A stretch of 64,000 nt of DNA, from assembly GCA_017610205.1 (NCBI GenBank), contig JAFCCL010000002.1, positions 1 to 64,000 of the forward strand, read 5' to 3'. Of the stretch, positions 28,317 to 38,299 are shown piece by piece; position 1 is the stretch's first letter; each line of letters opens with the position of its first letter. A model generated the notes under the pieces. That model searched no databases. It saw only the letters and a program-made list of their open reading frames with translations, and was not told where the DNA came from. Made by a program: the position numbers and the translations under genes. The stretch is from Candidatus Iainarchaeum sp. (GTDB lineage Archaea; Iainarchaeota; Iainarchaeia; Iainarchaeales; GCA-2688035).

Positions 28317-29075
28317 TTACCCAACACCCCCAATGATTTTTTCATGCAACAACCCGTTTGATGAAATTGCGGTTGAAATGTAAGGTCCTGTTTTGCCTTG
28401 AAAGTCTGTAAGTGTGCCACCAGATTCTTCAACAATAACGGTTGCTGCCGCACAATCCCAAGGATGAGTTCTTGCTGCAAGAGAAAAGTCCAATCTGCCT
28501 GATGCAACCATTGCAAAGTCAGTTATGCCTCCAAAGCTCTGTGAATTAAGCGTTTGGTTAAACACTTTGCTATAAATTGCGCAGTATTGCTTCAGAGAGC
28601 AATAGTCTGAATGCATTTCAAAACTTCCGCTGCTTCCATCCAATTCCTTTTTTTTCGAAACCTTGATTTTTTTGCCATTCAAAAAGCTACCTTTTCCCTT
28701 TTCTGCTTTAAGAAGTTCATTAAAGTAAGGGAGAAAAATTACACCGGTAGTTATTTTTCCTTTTTTTTCCAGAGCAATTGACACACCAAAGGTTGGAAGC
28801 CCTGTCATATAACTGTGTGTTCCGTCAAGAGGGTCTATTATCCATTTGCATTGGCTTGAATTTTTGCTTTTGCCACTTTCCTCTGACAAAAAACTGTGGG
28901 AAGGAAAATTTTTTCTAATATGATTTATTATGATTTTTTCACTTTTCAAATCAACATCTGTGGCAAAATTCTTTGGACCTTTTTTCTTGAGCTTGTGTTT
29001 GTAAAACAATTTTTCCAATTGAAGTTTGCCTGCCATTTTTGCAGCCTTTATTGCAACATCTAATTCTTTGCTCAT
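28317..29075 (-). CDS. inositol monophosphatase family protein, second paralog
   Basis: WIIDPLDGTHSYMTGLPTFGVSIAL, HPWDCAAATVIVEESGG. Confidence 0.9.
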   Translation of the reverse strand: MSKELDVAIKAAKMAGKLQLEKLFYKHKLKKKGPKNFATDVDLKSEKIIINHIRKNFPSHSFLSEESGKSKNSSQCKWIIDPLDGTHSYMTGLPTFGVSIALEKKGKITTGVIFLPYFNELLKAEKGKGSFLNGKKIKVSKKKELDGSSGSFEMHSDYCSLKQYCAIYSKVFNQTLNSQSFGGITDFAMVASGRLDFSLAARTHPWDCAAATVIVEESGGTLTDFQGKTGPYISTAISSNGLLHEKIIGGVG

Positions 29076-30505
29076 TTCAATCCCTCCGCTGCCTTTGCTG
29101 CTTGCACCATTTTCTTTTCCTGCAGGTGGTCTGCTGTAATCATTAATCCAACAGGCAGTTTGTTGTGTTCTCCTGCTTTAACAGAAGCGTGAGGAAGCCC
29201 TGCCAAATTTGCTGGAACAGTGCAAAGGTCCATTGCATACTGTTGCAGTGGAGAAAGCTTGTTAATTTCAGAAAATGTTGGTGCAACAAGCGGCATTGTT
29301 GGATTTACAAGAACATCAAGGTTTTCAAAAGCTTGTCTGAATTCTTTTATTAGTTTTGTCCTTACCTTCATTGCCTTTAAGTAATAAGCGTCCCTGAAGC
29401 CGGACATTCTTGCAAATGTTCCAAGCAAAATACGCCTTTTTGCTTCTGTTCCAAAACCCTGTGAACGAATTTTTGAAAAGTATTCGTTAAAATTTCCCTC
29501 CAGCTTTCCATGCAGTCCGTAACGCATTCCACAAAAGCGTGCAAGATTTGTACTTGCCTCTGTTGTTGAGGCAAGATAGTAAGCTGCAATTCCATATTTT
29601 GCATTTAGTGGAAGGGAAATTTCTTCAACTGTTGCACCTTCTTCTTCAAGTTTGTCAATTGCTTTCATGCACTCTTTTTGAACTTTTTCTTCACAGGCTT
29701 TGAAGAATTCTTTTACAACCCCTATCCTTAAATCGTTGGAGGGGTTTGCATTTGCCAAATCCTGTGCTTCCGCTTTTAGAGAGGTACTATCATTCATATC
29801 ATAGCCAGAAATTACTTCAAGAAGCAAGGCTGCATCAGCAGTTGTTTTTCCCAAGCTACCGATTTTGTCCAAAGAATTTGCATAATCAATTAATCCATAC
29901 CTGCTTACCCGCCCATAAGTTGGAGTCAATCCTGCAACCCCGCAGAATGATGCAGGAGAGGCAATACTTCCACCAGTACTTTGACCAAGACTTGCATGTG
30001 CCAGGCTTGTTAGTGCCGTAAAGCCAGCACTTCCGCCTGAACTGCCGCCACAGCATCTTTTTGGGTCAATTGGATTTAGTGGCTTTTCAAAGTCAACGCC
30101 AACATTGTTTGAAAATGTTCCAAAGCCAAATTCGTCCTGTGCTGTTTTGCCAATTATTATTGCACCTTCTGCTTTTGCTTTTGCAACAGCTGTTGCGTCA
30201 AATAATGGCAAATAACCTGTAAGAATTTTGCTTCCTGCCCTTGATTCAAAATTTTTTACGCAAATGCAGTCTTTTACTGTTATTGGAACTCCCAGGAGTT
30301 TGCCTTTGTGCTGTCCTGTTTTTATCCCTGCGTCAATTTCTTTTGCATGCTGTAGGGCTGATTTTTTTGCAATTAAATTAAAGTGGTGAAATTTTGAATT
30401 GCTTTTTTCTGCTTCTTCAAGAATTTTTTCAGTGTGCTCTGCTATGGAAATGTTGCCTCTTTTGACTTCTTTGACAAATTCGTGCAATTCAAGGGCTTTT
30501 TTCAT
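29072..30505 (-). CDS. gatA: Asp/Glu-tRNA amidotransferase subunit A
   Basis: Amidase signature GGSSGGSAGFTALTSLAHASLGQSTGGSIASPASFCG. Confidence 0.95.
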   Translation of the reverse strand: MKKALELHEFVKEVKRGNISIAEHTEKILEEAEKSNSKFHHFNLIAKKSALQHAKEIDAGIKTGQHKGKLLGVPITVKDCICVKNFESRAGSKILTGYLPLFDATAVAKAKAEGAIIIGKTAQDEFGFGTFSNNVGVDFEKPLNPIDPKRCCGGSSGGSAGFTALTSLAHASLGQSTGGSIASPASFCGVAGLTPTYGRVSRYGLIDYANSLDKIGSLGKTTADAALLLEVISGYDMNDSTSLKAEAQDLANANPSNDLRIGVVKEFFKACEEKVQKECMKAIDKLEEEGATVEEISLPLNAKYGIAAYYLASTTEASTNLARFCGMRYGLHGKLEGNFNEYFSKIRSQGFGTEAKRRILLGTFARMSGFRDAYYLKAMKVRTKLIKEFRQAFENLDVLVNPTMPLVAPTFSEINKLSPLQQYAMDLCTVPANLAGLPHASVKAGEHNKLPVGLMITADHLQEKKMVQAAKAAEGLK

Positions 30506-30509
30506 TGCA

Positions 30510-30800
30510 TCACATTACCTTCGGGCCCATAAAATAGCCATCTTTCTTGTTTTTTGTGTTTTTTAAGGCCTGTTCCTGGCTTAGGCATTTTTCAACAACA
30601 TCATGCCTTGCCACGTTTTCGAGAGGTATTGGTTGAAAGCTTGGCTTTTCGTCCTTTACATCAATTGTGTCAAGCCTGTCAAAAGCTTTGAGAATTTCCT
30701 GCAATTGGGGAAGGAATTCTTCAATTTCCTTTTCTGAAAGATTCAGGCGTGCATTTTCTGCAACCCTTAAAAGAAGCTTTTTGTCAACCTTTTCAGTCAT
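30510..30800 (-). CDS. gatC: Asp/Glu-tRNA amidotransferase subunit C
   Basis: VAENARLNLSEKEIEEFLPQLQEILKAFDRLDTIDV, adjacent to gatA. Confidence 0.9.
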   Translation of the reverse strand: MTEKVDKKLLLRVAENARLNLSEKEIEEFLPQLQEILKAFDRLDTIDVKDEKPSFQPIPLENVARHDVVEKCLSQEQALKNTKNKKDGYFMGPKVM

Positions 30801-30858
30801 TTAAACCCCACAATATAGAAGAGTAAAAGGAATTTAAATGGAATTATTGCTTTTTTTA

Positions 30859-32637
30859 CTATGGCAAGACCTTTTCAATATCAAGCTTTAGCCCAAGTTC
30901 TTTCAACTGCTTTTCTGAAACTTCACTTGGAGCGTTGTCCATTAAGGAAATTGTTGCCTTGTTTTTTGGAAAAGCAATTACTTCACGAATACTGTCCTCG
31001 TTGGCCATTAGGGCAACAACTCTGTCAAGACCCAAGGCAATTCCGCCGTGTGGCGGAGCGCCGTATTTGAATGCAGTTAGCAGGAATTCAAACTTTGATT
31101 CAGCTTCCTCTTTTGAAATTCCCAATGCCTTGAATATTTTTTCCTGAATTTCTCTTTGATGAATTCTAATGCTTCCGCCGCCAATTTCCACACCGTTCAA
31201 AACAATGTCATAGGCTTTTGCCTTGGCTTTCTCCGGAGAAGAGTCAAGCAATTTCAAATCCTCATCTTTTGGAGAAGTAAAAGGATGGTGCATTGCCTGC
31301 CACCTTTGCTCCTCGTCAGACCAGTCAAGCAGAGGGAAATCATAAACCCAAAGGAAATTCCACTTCTTCAAATCAATTAGGTTAAGCTTTTGCCCAACAG
31401 CAAGACGAACATAACCAAGAGAATTGCAGGCGGTTTCCCAGGAATCTGCAACAAGCAGAATTAAATCCCCTTTCTTTGACTTTGTTTTGGAAAGCAATGC
31501 CTTTACTGTTTTTTCTGGCAGGAATTTGGCAATCTGGCTTTCAATTCCCTCGCCTTTAACCCAAACACTCATTAATCCTTTTGCCTTGTAAAGTTTTGCA
31601 ATTTCAGTAAGCTTGTCAACATCTTTCTTTGACAGTTTTTCGCAGCCTTTTTCAATCTTCAAAGCCTTTATTGAACCATTTGCTTCAATCACTGAATTAA
31701 AAATTCCAAAATCCGTTCCAGACATTTCATTTGTTACATCAGCAAGCTCCATCTCAAAGCGAGTGTCAGGCTTGTCTGAACCAAACCTGTTCATTGCATC
31801 ATCAAAAGATATTCTTGAGAAAGGAGTTTTAACAGAAACATTCAAAGACTTTTTGAAAACAAAAGCCATTGCCTCTTCCATTATTTTAAAAATATCCTCC
31901 TGTTCAACAAAGGACATTTCTACATCAACCTGTGTAAATTCAAGCTGCCTGTCTGCCCTCAAATCCTCGTCCCTAAAACATTTTACAATTTGAAAGTATC
32001 GGTCAAAACCTGAAACCATTAGAATTTGCTTGAAAAGCTGCGGGCTCTGGGGCAATGCAAAGAATTTTCCTTGGTGGACACGGCTTGGAACAAGAAAATC
32101 CCTTGCGCCCTCTGGCGTGCTTTTTGCAAGAATAGGAGTTTCAATTTCCAAAAAGCCTTCATTGTCAAAAAAATCACGGAATGCCTTGATTGCCTTGTGC
32201 CTCAAAATAAGATTTTGCTGTAGTTCTGGCCGCCTCAAATCCAGAAACCTGTACTTTAACCTTTGTTCCTCTCCTGCAAGAAGATGCTTGTCAAGCTCTA
32301 TTGGCAAAGGCGTTGCAGCAGGATTTAAGATTTCAAGCTTTGTTGCGCTTACCTCTACCTTGCCTGTTTCGATTGCCTTGTTCTCTGTCCCCTTTGGCCT
32401 TTTTCCAACCTTTCCCTCAATCTGGACAACAAATTCCTTTCCAAGTTTGCCTGCTTCCCTATGGGCTTCTTTGCCACCCTTTGGGTTAAATACTACCTGC
32501 GTTGTCCCATACCGGTCCCTTAAATCAATAAAAATCAGGCTTCCGTGGTCTCTTCTTTTTGAAACCCAGCCCTGCAAAATTGCCTTTTTGCCAATGAATT
32601 TTTCAGTTAACTCTCCGCAAGTATGTGTTCTCTTCAT
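30859..32637 (-). CDS. aspS: aspartyl-tRNA synthetase, bacterial type
   Basis: GWVSKRRDHGSLIFIDLRDRYGTTQVVFNP, ARDFLVPSRVHQGKFFALPQSPQLFKQ, GAD-type insertion; start trimmed to MKRTHTC. Confidence 0.93.
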   Translation of the reverse strand: MKRTHTCGELTEKFIGKKAILQGWVSKRRDHGSLIFIDLRDRYGTTQVVFNPKGGKEAHREAGKLGKEFVVQIEGKVGKRPKGTENKAIETGKVEVSATKLEILNPAATPLPIELDKHLLAGEEQRLKYRFLDLRRPELQQNLILRHKAIKAFRDFFDNEGFLEIETPILAKSTPEGARDFLVPSRVHQGKFFALPQSPQLFKQILMVSGFDRYFQIVKCFRDEDLRADRQLEFTQVDVEMSFVEQEDIFKIMEEAMAFVFKKSLNVSVKTPFSRISFDDAMNRFGSDKPDTRFEMELADVTNEMSGTDFGIFNSVIEANGSIKALKIEKGCEKLSKKDVDKLTEIAKLYKAKGLMSVWVKGEGIESQIAKFLPEKTVKALLSKTKSKKGDLILLVADSWETACNSLGYVRLAVGQKLNLIDLKKWNFLWVYDFPLLDWSDEEQRWQAMHHPFTSPKDEDLKLLDSSPEKAKAKAYDIVLNGVEIGGGSIRIHQREIQEKIFKALGISKEEAESKFEFLLTAFKYGAPPHGGIALGLDRVVALMANEDSIREVIAFPKNKATISLMDNAPSEVSEKQLKELGLKLDIEKVLP

Positions 32638-32686
32638 AAAAAAAACCACTTGAATTAAGAAAAAATGGTAAAAAACGGTTATAAAG

Positions 32687-33391
32687 CTAATTGTTTCCCT
32701 TTGCAAAACAACAATTGGTTTTCAAAAAACATCCGCTGCAATTCGGCTTCTTTTTGCAAAAGCGCTTTCCATGTTCCACCAAGAGAGCGTGGAATTCATT
32801 AAAGAGCTGTGTATTCTTAGGCAGCTGTGATTCAAAAAAAGCCTTGACTTCCACATAATCGGTTGTTGGCAGTTTGAAAAAGCGCTTAGCAAAGCGCGTT
32901 GTGTAGGCGTCAACAACAAAGGCTGGCTTTTCTGCCGCGTAGAGAATGATGTCGTCCGCTGTTTCATTGCCTATTCCGTGCAGGGAGAGGAGTTCAAGGC
33001 GCAGCTCTGCAATGGGTTTGGAGAACATTTTGTTAATGCTGTAATTATAATTGTTTTTTAGGTATTGAGAGAATAGTTTCAGCCTTTTTGCTTTTTGGTT
33101 GAAGTAACCACTTGGTTTTACAAGCTTTGCAATGGTTTCCTGCCTTGAGCTTGCAATTTTTTCACAGGAAAGCAAGCCTGCTTTGCTCAGGTTTTCCAGT
33201 GCTTTCATTACATTTTCCCAATCAGTGTTTTGCGTCAGGATTGCGCCGATGCAAATTTCTAACTTTTGTTTTTCGGTTAAGTGTTTGCGCTTCTTGTAAG
33301 TTGGCGTAATTTCTCCCGCATCTGTTACTGGCCACCACAATTGTTCACCAAATTGCTTGAGCAGTGCCTTGTATAATTCAATTGGCTTCAT
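32687..33391 (-). CDS. endonuclease III-like HhH-GPD DNA repair protein with Fe-S motif
   Basis: AILTQNTDWENV, LLSLHGIGNETADDIILYA, C-terminal Cys cluster. Confidence 0.85.
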   Translation of the reverse strand: MKPIELYKALLKQFGEQLWWPVTDAGEITPTYKKRKHLTEKQKLEICIGAILTQNTDWENVMKALENLSKAGLLSCEKIASSRQETIAKLVKPSGYFNQKAKRLKLFSQYLKNNYNYSINKMFSKPIAELRLELLSLHGIGNETADDIILYAAEKPAFVVDAYTTRFAKRFFKLPTTDYVEVKAFFESQLPKNTQLFNEFHALLVEHGKRFCKKKPNCSGCFLKTNCCFAKGNN

Positions 33392-33393
33392 AG

Positions 33394-33491
33394 AAAGATA
33401 GAATTAACGAAATGCTTTTAGTAGAGCAGGCAAAGCGGTACTGCAAAAAGCAGCTACCAGAATGTAGAGGCTGTCTGGTGAAACAAGAGTA
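33394..33491 (+). pseudogene. C-terminal endonuclease III-like Fe-S fragment
   Basis: KDRINEMLLVEQAKRYCKKQLPECRGCLVKQE*, C-x6-C-x2-C, resembles ALLVEHGKRFCKKKPNCSGCFLK of the neighbouring intact gene. Confidence 0.5.
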
Positions 33492-33502
33492 ACAGTTTAA
33501 AT

Positions 33503-34639
33503 TTATCCTGTTAGCTGGTTAGTGAGGCTGTCATGCAGTATCTGATAGTATTGTTGGTTGCAGTGTTTGCTGATCATGTATAGGGATGCTTGCATGGCGT
33601 AGCTTTGCATGTGGTCGTTGCTACGGTTTTGTTGGCTGATTTTGCGTTTTAGGACTTCGTGTCTTAGGTCTCGTTCTGCTCTGTTGTTTGTGGGGTCAAC
33701 GTACTCGTATTGTAGGAAGGTGAACCACTTGCCTTGCTGTTTAAGGATGTATTTTTTGAGGTGCAGGGCGTTTTTTCCAAACCATTTGTTTTGTCGCCTG
33801 TTTTTTTCTCCTAATAGAGTCAGGAGTTCTGTGTCGTATTTTTGTCTGAGTTCTTTGGAACATTCGTTTTCGCGTTTGTCTTTTTTTGCTTGGCCGAACA
33901 CTTGCATGATTTTTTTTACAAGCGTTTCATAGTCTCTTTTTTCTTTTTTTGTCTTGAAGTAGTGCTTGGGTTTTTTGGCTAGTCTTGATAGGTGACTCCA
34001 GCACTTCTACTGTTGTTTGCTGGTTTTATTGTATACTGCGAGCGCGTCTGAGATTGTGACGCAGTCTTTGTCAAGTTTTAGGGAGCGTGCTGTTTTTGTG
34101 TTTCTTTTCAGGGTTATTTTGAAGTAAACCGTTTGTGCAATGCTCGCAACCCACAGCCAGTTGAGTTTTCCGTTTTTTCGCCAACCTATTTCATCACGAT
34201 GCACGAACAAGGCCTTTTGTATTTCCTCTTCAAGCTTTTTGTAATCCTCTTTCAAGTAATCTTTGAGTCTCTGTAGGGTATTGCTTACTGTTGCAGGCGA
34301 GATATCAAGACTGAAGATTGTTAAGGATAGTTCGCTTATGCGCCTGCCTGACATGTTGAAGCCAGTGAACAGGACTGATATGAGGATTGCTGTGTTCAGG
34401 TCAAACTTGCTGCCAGGCAAAGCGTCAGGCAGTTTTGGAACAACTTCTTTTTTGCAGCCCAGGCAGTAGTATGCCCAGATTTTGTTGAGAATACGTTCAA
34501 ATGTTGGAAACTTGATGTGGATTGTCGTGCGAAAATATTTCTTCTTTTTCTTTGTTATTCTTGTTCCTCCACAGCAAGGGCAACGTTTCGCAGTGATATC
34601 TCTTTCTTTGTTGTGGACTTTCGGTCGGGAGTTGCGCAT
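33503..34639 (-). mobile_element. IS66-like transposase interrupted by an in-frame TAG
   Basis: ORFs 34007..34639 and 33503..33907 are in the same frame, separated by TAG at 34007..34009; zinc-finger N-terminus, GWRKNGKLNWLWVA, DPTNNRAERDLRHEVLKRKISQQNRS. Confidence 0.8.
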
Positions 34640-34750
34640 GAAACGAAAAAGGGCTATCTGCTATTTGAGACTTTCGGTTGCGCAAAAATCAGGCCAACTA
34701 AATACTTACAAAAAACGATTAAAAGCTTAAGTGTTAGAAATCAAGTAATT

Positions 34751-35533
34751 CTAATCTCTGTTTTTTGGAGTTAGTTCAAAAAGATAAACGTTTGCAACCC
34801 AGTTCTTTCCTTTCTTAAAAATTCTTGTTTTGCCTCTTTCATTCAATGAACGAAAAAAGGTTTCATTTTCTGGCACAAACTCTTTAGTAGATATGTTTTC
34901 AAAGGCAACAAGCCTTGCATTGTAATGAAAAAGAATTTTCCTTATTGTAGAAGCATAGTCAGTAGCAGTGTAAACAGGTAAAAAAATGCGGGTATCTTTG
35001 TGCAGGTGATTTTTTGCAAGCTCAAGAAATTTTAAAACATGCTTATTTCCAAGCTTGCCTCCATCAATGGTTTTTGAAAGCTTTGAACCAACTGATTTAA
35101 GGTAGGAATTAGGAACAATTTCCTGCGGAAGATTTGCAATTATTACATCAAACTTTTCATTAACGCCTGCAAAATATTTTCCCTTATGCAAGGAAAGTTT
35201 TACGTTATTAAGCACTGCATTTTTTTCAGCAACAGCTATTGCATCAGCACTTGTATCAGTTGCTGAAACAATGCCCCCTTTTTTTGCTGCAAAGATTGCA
35301 AGAATTCCGGAACCTGTTCCTACATCAACAACTTTTTCGCCTGGAAAAATTGTTATGTTTCCAACTATAAAAGAAGCACAGCAAGAAGGCGGAAAAATAT
35401 CCGGAGTTACCTTTGTCAAAATTTCAAGGCCCCAAAAAGAATATTTTCGAAGTTCTGGTTCCTTGACAAAATGGCTTTTTTGCCTGTTTCTTGCAAAGCC
35501 AATGCTAGCAGGCACTAAATCGTCTTCAACCAT
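34751..35533 (-). CDS. SAM-dependent methyltransferase (PrmC-like)
   Basis: VVDVGTGSGILAIFAAKKG, FDVIIANLPQE; start MVEDDLV favoured but uncertain. Confidence 0.75.
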   Translation of the reverse strand: MVEDDLVPASIGFARNRQKSHFVKEPELRKYSFWGLEILTKVTPDIFPPSCCASFIVGNITIFPGEKVVDVGTGSGILAIFAAKKGGIVSATDTSADAIAVAEKNAVLNNVKLSLHKGKYFAGVNEKFDVIIANLPQEIVPNSYLKSVGSKLSKTIDGGKLGNKHVLKFLELAKNHLHKDTRIFLPVYTATDYASTIRKILFHYNARLVAFENISTKEFVPENETFFRSLNERGKTRIFKKGKNWVANVYLFELTPKNRD

Positions 35534-35626
35534 ATAAATACTGCAAATAAGATGTTTATCAAAACAATGGCGGGTTTTTTTGACAAAAAGTAGGTATTTT
35601 ATTGTTTTCGCCATAAAAGTTAAAAT

Positions 35627-36598
35627 ATGGGCAATTTTAAGCTTTTGGATAAGGACAGGGAAATATTATTTGAATTAAGCCTTAACAGCAGGGCAAGCCT
35701 TACAGAGCTTGCAAGAAGAACAGGAATGTCAAAGCAGGCATTAAGCTACAGGCTTTCTCTTCTTGAAAAAAATAGGGTAATTCTTGGATACTATGCAATA
35801 ACAAATATTTATCTTCTTGGAATGACCCACTACAGGGTTTTTATAAAGTATGAAAATATGAGTTCAGAAAAGGAACAGGAGCTTGCCAAGCATCTTATGG
35901 CAAATCCAAAAATTACGTGGATTGCATATCTTGACGGCAACCTTGATTTAGTATATCTTGTCTGGGCAAAAAACATACAGGAATTTGAAAAAGTTTACGA
36001 TGAAGTAAACGACAAATTTGGCGCATTCTTTCAGGAAAAACAGTTTTCAATAGCAACAAAAATAGAGTATATGAAATACAGGTTTTTGTCGGACAAAAAA
36101 GGCGGGAAAAACATAATATTTGGGGGAACAATTGGAAACATAGTATTTGACAGTCTTGACAAAAAAATTCTTAAAAGGCTTAACATCAACTGCAGGGAAT
36201 CCCTTGTTGAAATTTCACAGGCCTGCAATTCAAACCCAAAAACAGTAAGGGCAAGAATAGATGCGATGGAAAAAAAAGATGTAATTGCGGGATATAATGT
36301 AAAAATAAATCATAAAAAGCTTGGATTTACTCACAGAAAAATTTACCTTAAGTTAAACAATGTTTCCAAAGAAAAAATCAACGAGCTTTTGTCATATCTA
36401 AGAGGCCTGAAAAGCATAATCTATCTTATCAAGCCAATAGGCAATTACGACTTTGAATTTGAAATGATGACAAAATCAAACGAAGAATTCCACAACACAA
36501 TTAAGGAACTGAGAACAAAGTTTGCTAAAAATATTAAAAATCACAGTTCAGTAATAATCTACGCAGAGCCAAAATCCGGGCAGATGAAAGAATTTTAA
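35627..36598 (+). CDS. Lrp/AsnC-family transcriptional regulator
   Basis: Two HTH segments: SLTELARRTGMSKQALSYRLSLLEK and SLVEISQACNSNPKTVRARIDAMEK. Confidence 0.85.
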   Translation: MGNFKLLDKDREILFELSLNSRASLTELARRTGMSKQALSYRLSLLEKNRVILGYYAITNIYLLGMTHYRVFIKYENMSSEKEQELAKHLMANPKITWIAYLDGNLDLVYLVWAKNIQEFEKVYDEVNDKFGAFFQEKQFSIATKIEYMKYRFLSDKKGGKNIIFGGTIGNIVFDSLDKKILKRLNINCRESLVEISQACNSNPKTVRARIDAMEKKDVIAGYNVKINHKKLGFTHRKIYLKLNNVSKEKINELLSYLRGLKSIIYLIKPIGNYDFEFEMMTKSNEEFHNTIKELRTKFAKNIKNHSSVIIYAEPKSGQMKEF

Positions 36599-36619
36599 AC
36601 AAGATTAACTTATACATAA

Positions 36620-37237
36620 TTATTTCTTTCCTTCCCATTCGTCTAAAAATTCTTTTACAAATTGCTCTGTAAATTCATACCTGTGCTTTGCAATGTTTTG
36701 AGCTGTTTTGGTGTGAAATTGGTTTGGGTTAATTTTGAGAATTTTTTCACGAAAATGGTTGATTCCTGAAGGAAGTCCTATTTTTACAGGGCTGTGCAAG
36801 GATCTGTTGCGTTTTCCACCGTATGAAAACGCCCTTGCAATGCCTATTGCGCCCAAGGTGTCAAGCCTGTCGGCGTCCTGCAAAACCTTTCCTTCAAGTG
36901 TTTTTGGCACAAGACCTTTTCTAAAGCGGTGAACTAAAATGCAGTAAACCACAGGAAGTATTTTAATTTTATCAAAATTTGTTTCAAGAAGAATTTTTTC
37001 AGCGTCTTTTGCACCGTGCTCTGCATGGCATTCAACTTCTCCACAGGACTCTTTTTTTCTTGCAATGTCATGCAATAAAGCGGCTGTTTGAACAATTTCC
37101 AAATCAGCACCTTCCTTTTCCGCAATTAGGGTAGCAAGCCTGAAGACGCGTTCTGTGTGATCAAAGCTGTGACATCCGCCTTTTCCAAAAAAAGGCAATA
37201 TTTTTTTCCTAAGCATTTCCAAAAAGTTTTTGTCCAT
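36620..37237 (-). CDS. HD-domain phosphohydrolase
   Basis: HSFDHTERVFRLA, AALLHDIARKKE, DADRLDTLGAIGIARAF. Confidence 0.88.
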   Translation of the reverse strand: MDKNFLEMLRKKILPFFGKGGCHSFDHTERVFRLATLIAEKEGADLEIVQTAALLHDIARKKESCGEVECHAEHGAKDAEKILLETNFDKIKILPVVYCILVHRFRKGLVPKTLEGKVLQDADRLDTLGAIGIARAFSYGGKRNRSLHSPVKIGLPSGINHFREKILKINPNQFHTKTAQNIAKHRYEFTEQFVKEFLDEWEGKK

Positions 37238-37249
37238 ATTATTTCACTT

Positions 37250-38230
37250 TTATGCATACTCCGCAATCGTTTTTTGTCCTTTTTCCCCAAGGGGCCTTGC
37301 TGCTATGCCAAGCCTTCTTTGCACATAGGACGCCAGTTCTCGTTCACTTCCGTGCATTGTTACCACAAGCTTTGGCTCTGACTGCTTTGCGTAATCCAAA
37401 AGCTGCTGGAAGTCTGCGTGGTCGCTTAGTGGAAAAACTTCGTTAAAGCCGTTTCTGAAATTCCAACCAGTTGCCATTCCTGAAAAGATTTTTTTATGGA
37501 TTGAAAATTCAAGAACCTGCAAAAGGTTGTGATTAACAAGTGATGGAGGCATTATCAGAACAGAACTTTCATTAAGGTTGTGGTCAAGCTTTATGAAATT
37601 GCCAAGCTTTGTGCCGTGCTTTTCGTAAACCTTGTTGTTGTCATAAACAGAGTCGTGCACTAGTGGAACAAGGTCGGTGTATTCGTTTACTACTTTGGTA
37701 AGCTCTTGTGCTTTTCCAAGAGAATAGCCTGCAAGAACAACAAAACCCTGTTTGCTTTTTTCTTTTACAAAATTTCCAATCTTTTGGTAAACCTCTTCGC
37801 GGGCGGGAAAAGAAAAACAGGGCTTTCCAAAAGTGCTTTCAAGCACAAGAACATCACATTTTAAAGGCAGTGCCCCTTTTTGAATAATGCTGTCCTGGAC
37901 CTTGAAGTCGTTGGTTACTGCAATTGTTTTGGTTCCTTCAACCAAAACCTGTGCGCTTCCAAGAATGTGGCCTGAGTTGTGAAGGGAAATTGTTGAATCT
38001 CCAAACGAAAGTTTTTTGCCAAATTTTAATTGGGAAAAGTTTGCTTCCTTTTTGTACCTGCTTTTAATTATTGCCTCTGTTTCAGGCGTACAAACATATT
38101 CTGTGACCTTATTTGTGGCAACGTGGTCTGAGTGACCGTGTGAAATTACGGCTTTTTCTGCCTTGCAGCTTGCCTTTGCGTCAATTGGAACGTTTCCTGC
38201 AAAAAGGGCTTTGTTTGAGCGAATTTGCAT
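37250..38230 (-). CDS. MBL-fold nuclease (CPSF/Artemis-like)
   Basis: AVISHGHSDHV, HNSGHILGSAQVLVE, FPLSDHADFQQLLDY. Confidence 0.85.
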   Translation of the reverse strand: MQIRSNKALFAGNVPIDAKASCKAEKAVISHGHSDHVATNKVTEYVCTPETEAIIKSRYKKEANFSQLKFGKKLSFGDSTISLHNSGHILGSAQVLVEGTKTIAVTNDFKVQDSIIQKGALPLKCDVLVLESTFGKPCFSFPAREEVYQKIGNFVKEKSKQGFVVLAGYSLGKAQELTKVVNEYTDLVPLVHDSVYDNNKVYEKHGTKLGNFIKLDHNLNESSVLIMPPSLVNHNLLQVLEFSIHKKIFSGMATGWNFRNGFNEVFPLSDHADFQQLLDYAKQSEPKLVVTMHGSERELASYVQRRLGIAARPLGEKGQKTIAEYA

Positions 38231-38299
38231 TGTGATAATAAATAGGGCTTATTGAAATAAAAACCTTGTTAGGTGTTTGTTGGTTTTTTTGAAAAATTC

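Noticed and set aside
32030-32653. 207-aa plus-strand ORF
   Set aside because: Antisense shadow of aspS
33503-34639. Pyrrolysine decoding of the UAG in the transposase
   Set aside because: No pyl genes or CUA tRNA seen in this window and only one UAG example; simple nonsense mutation is more economical
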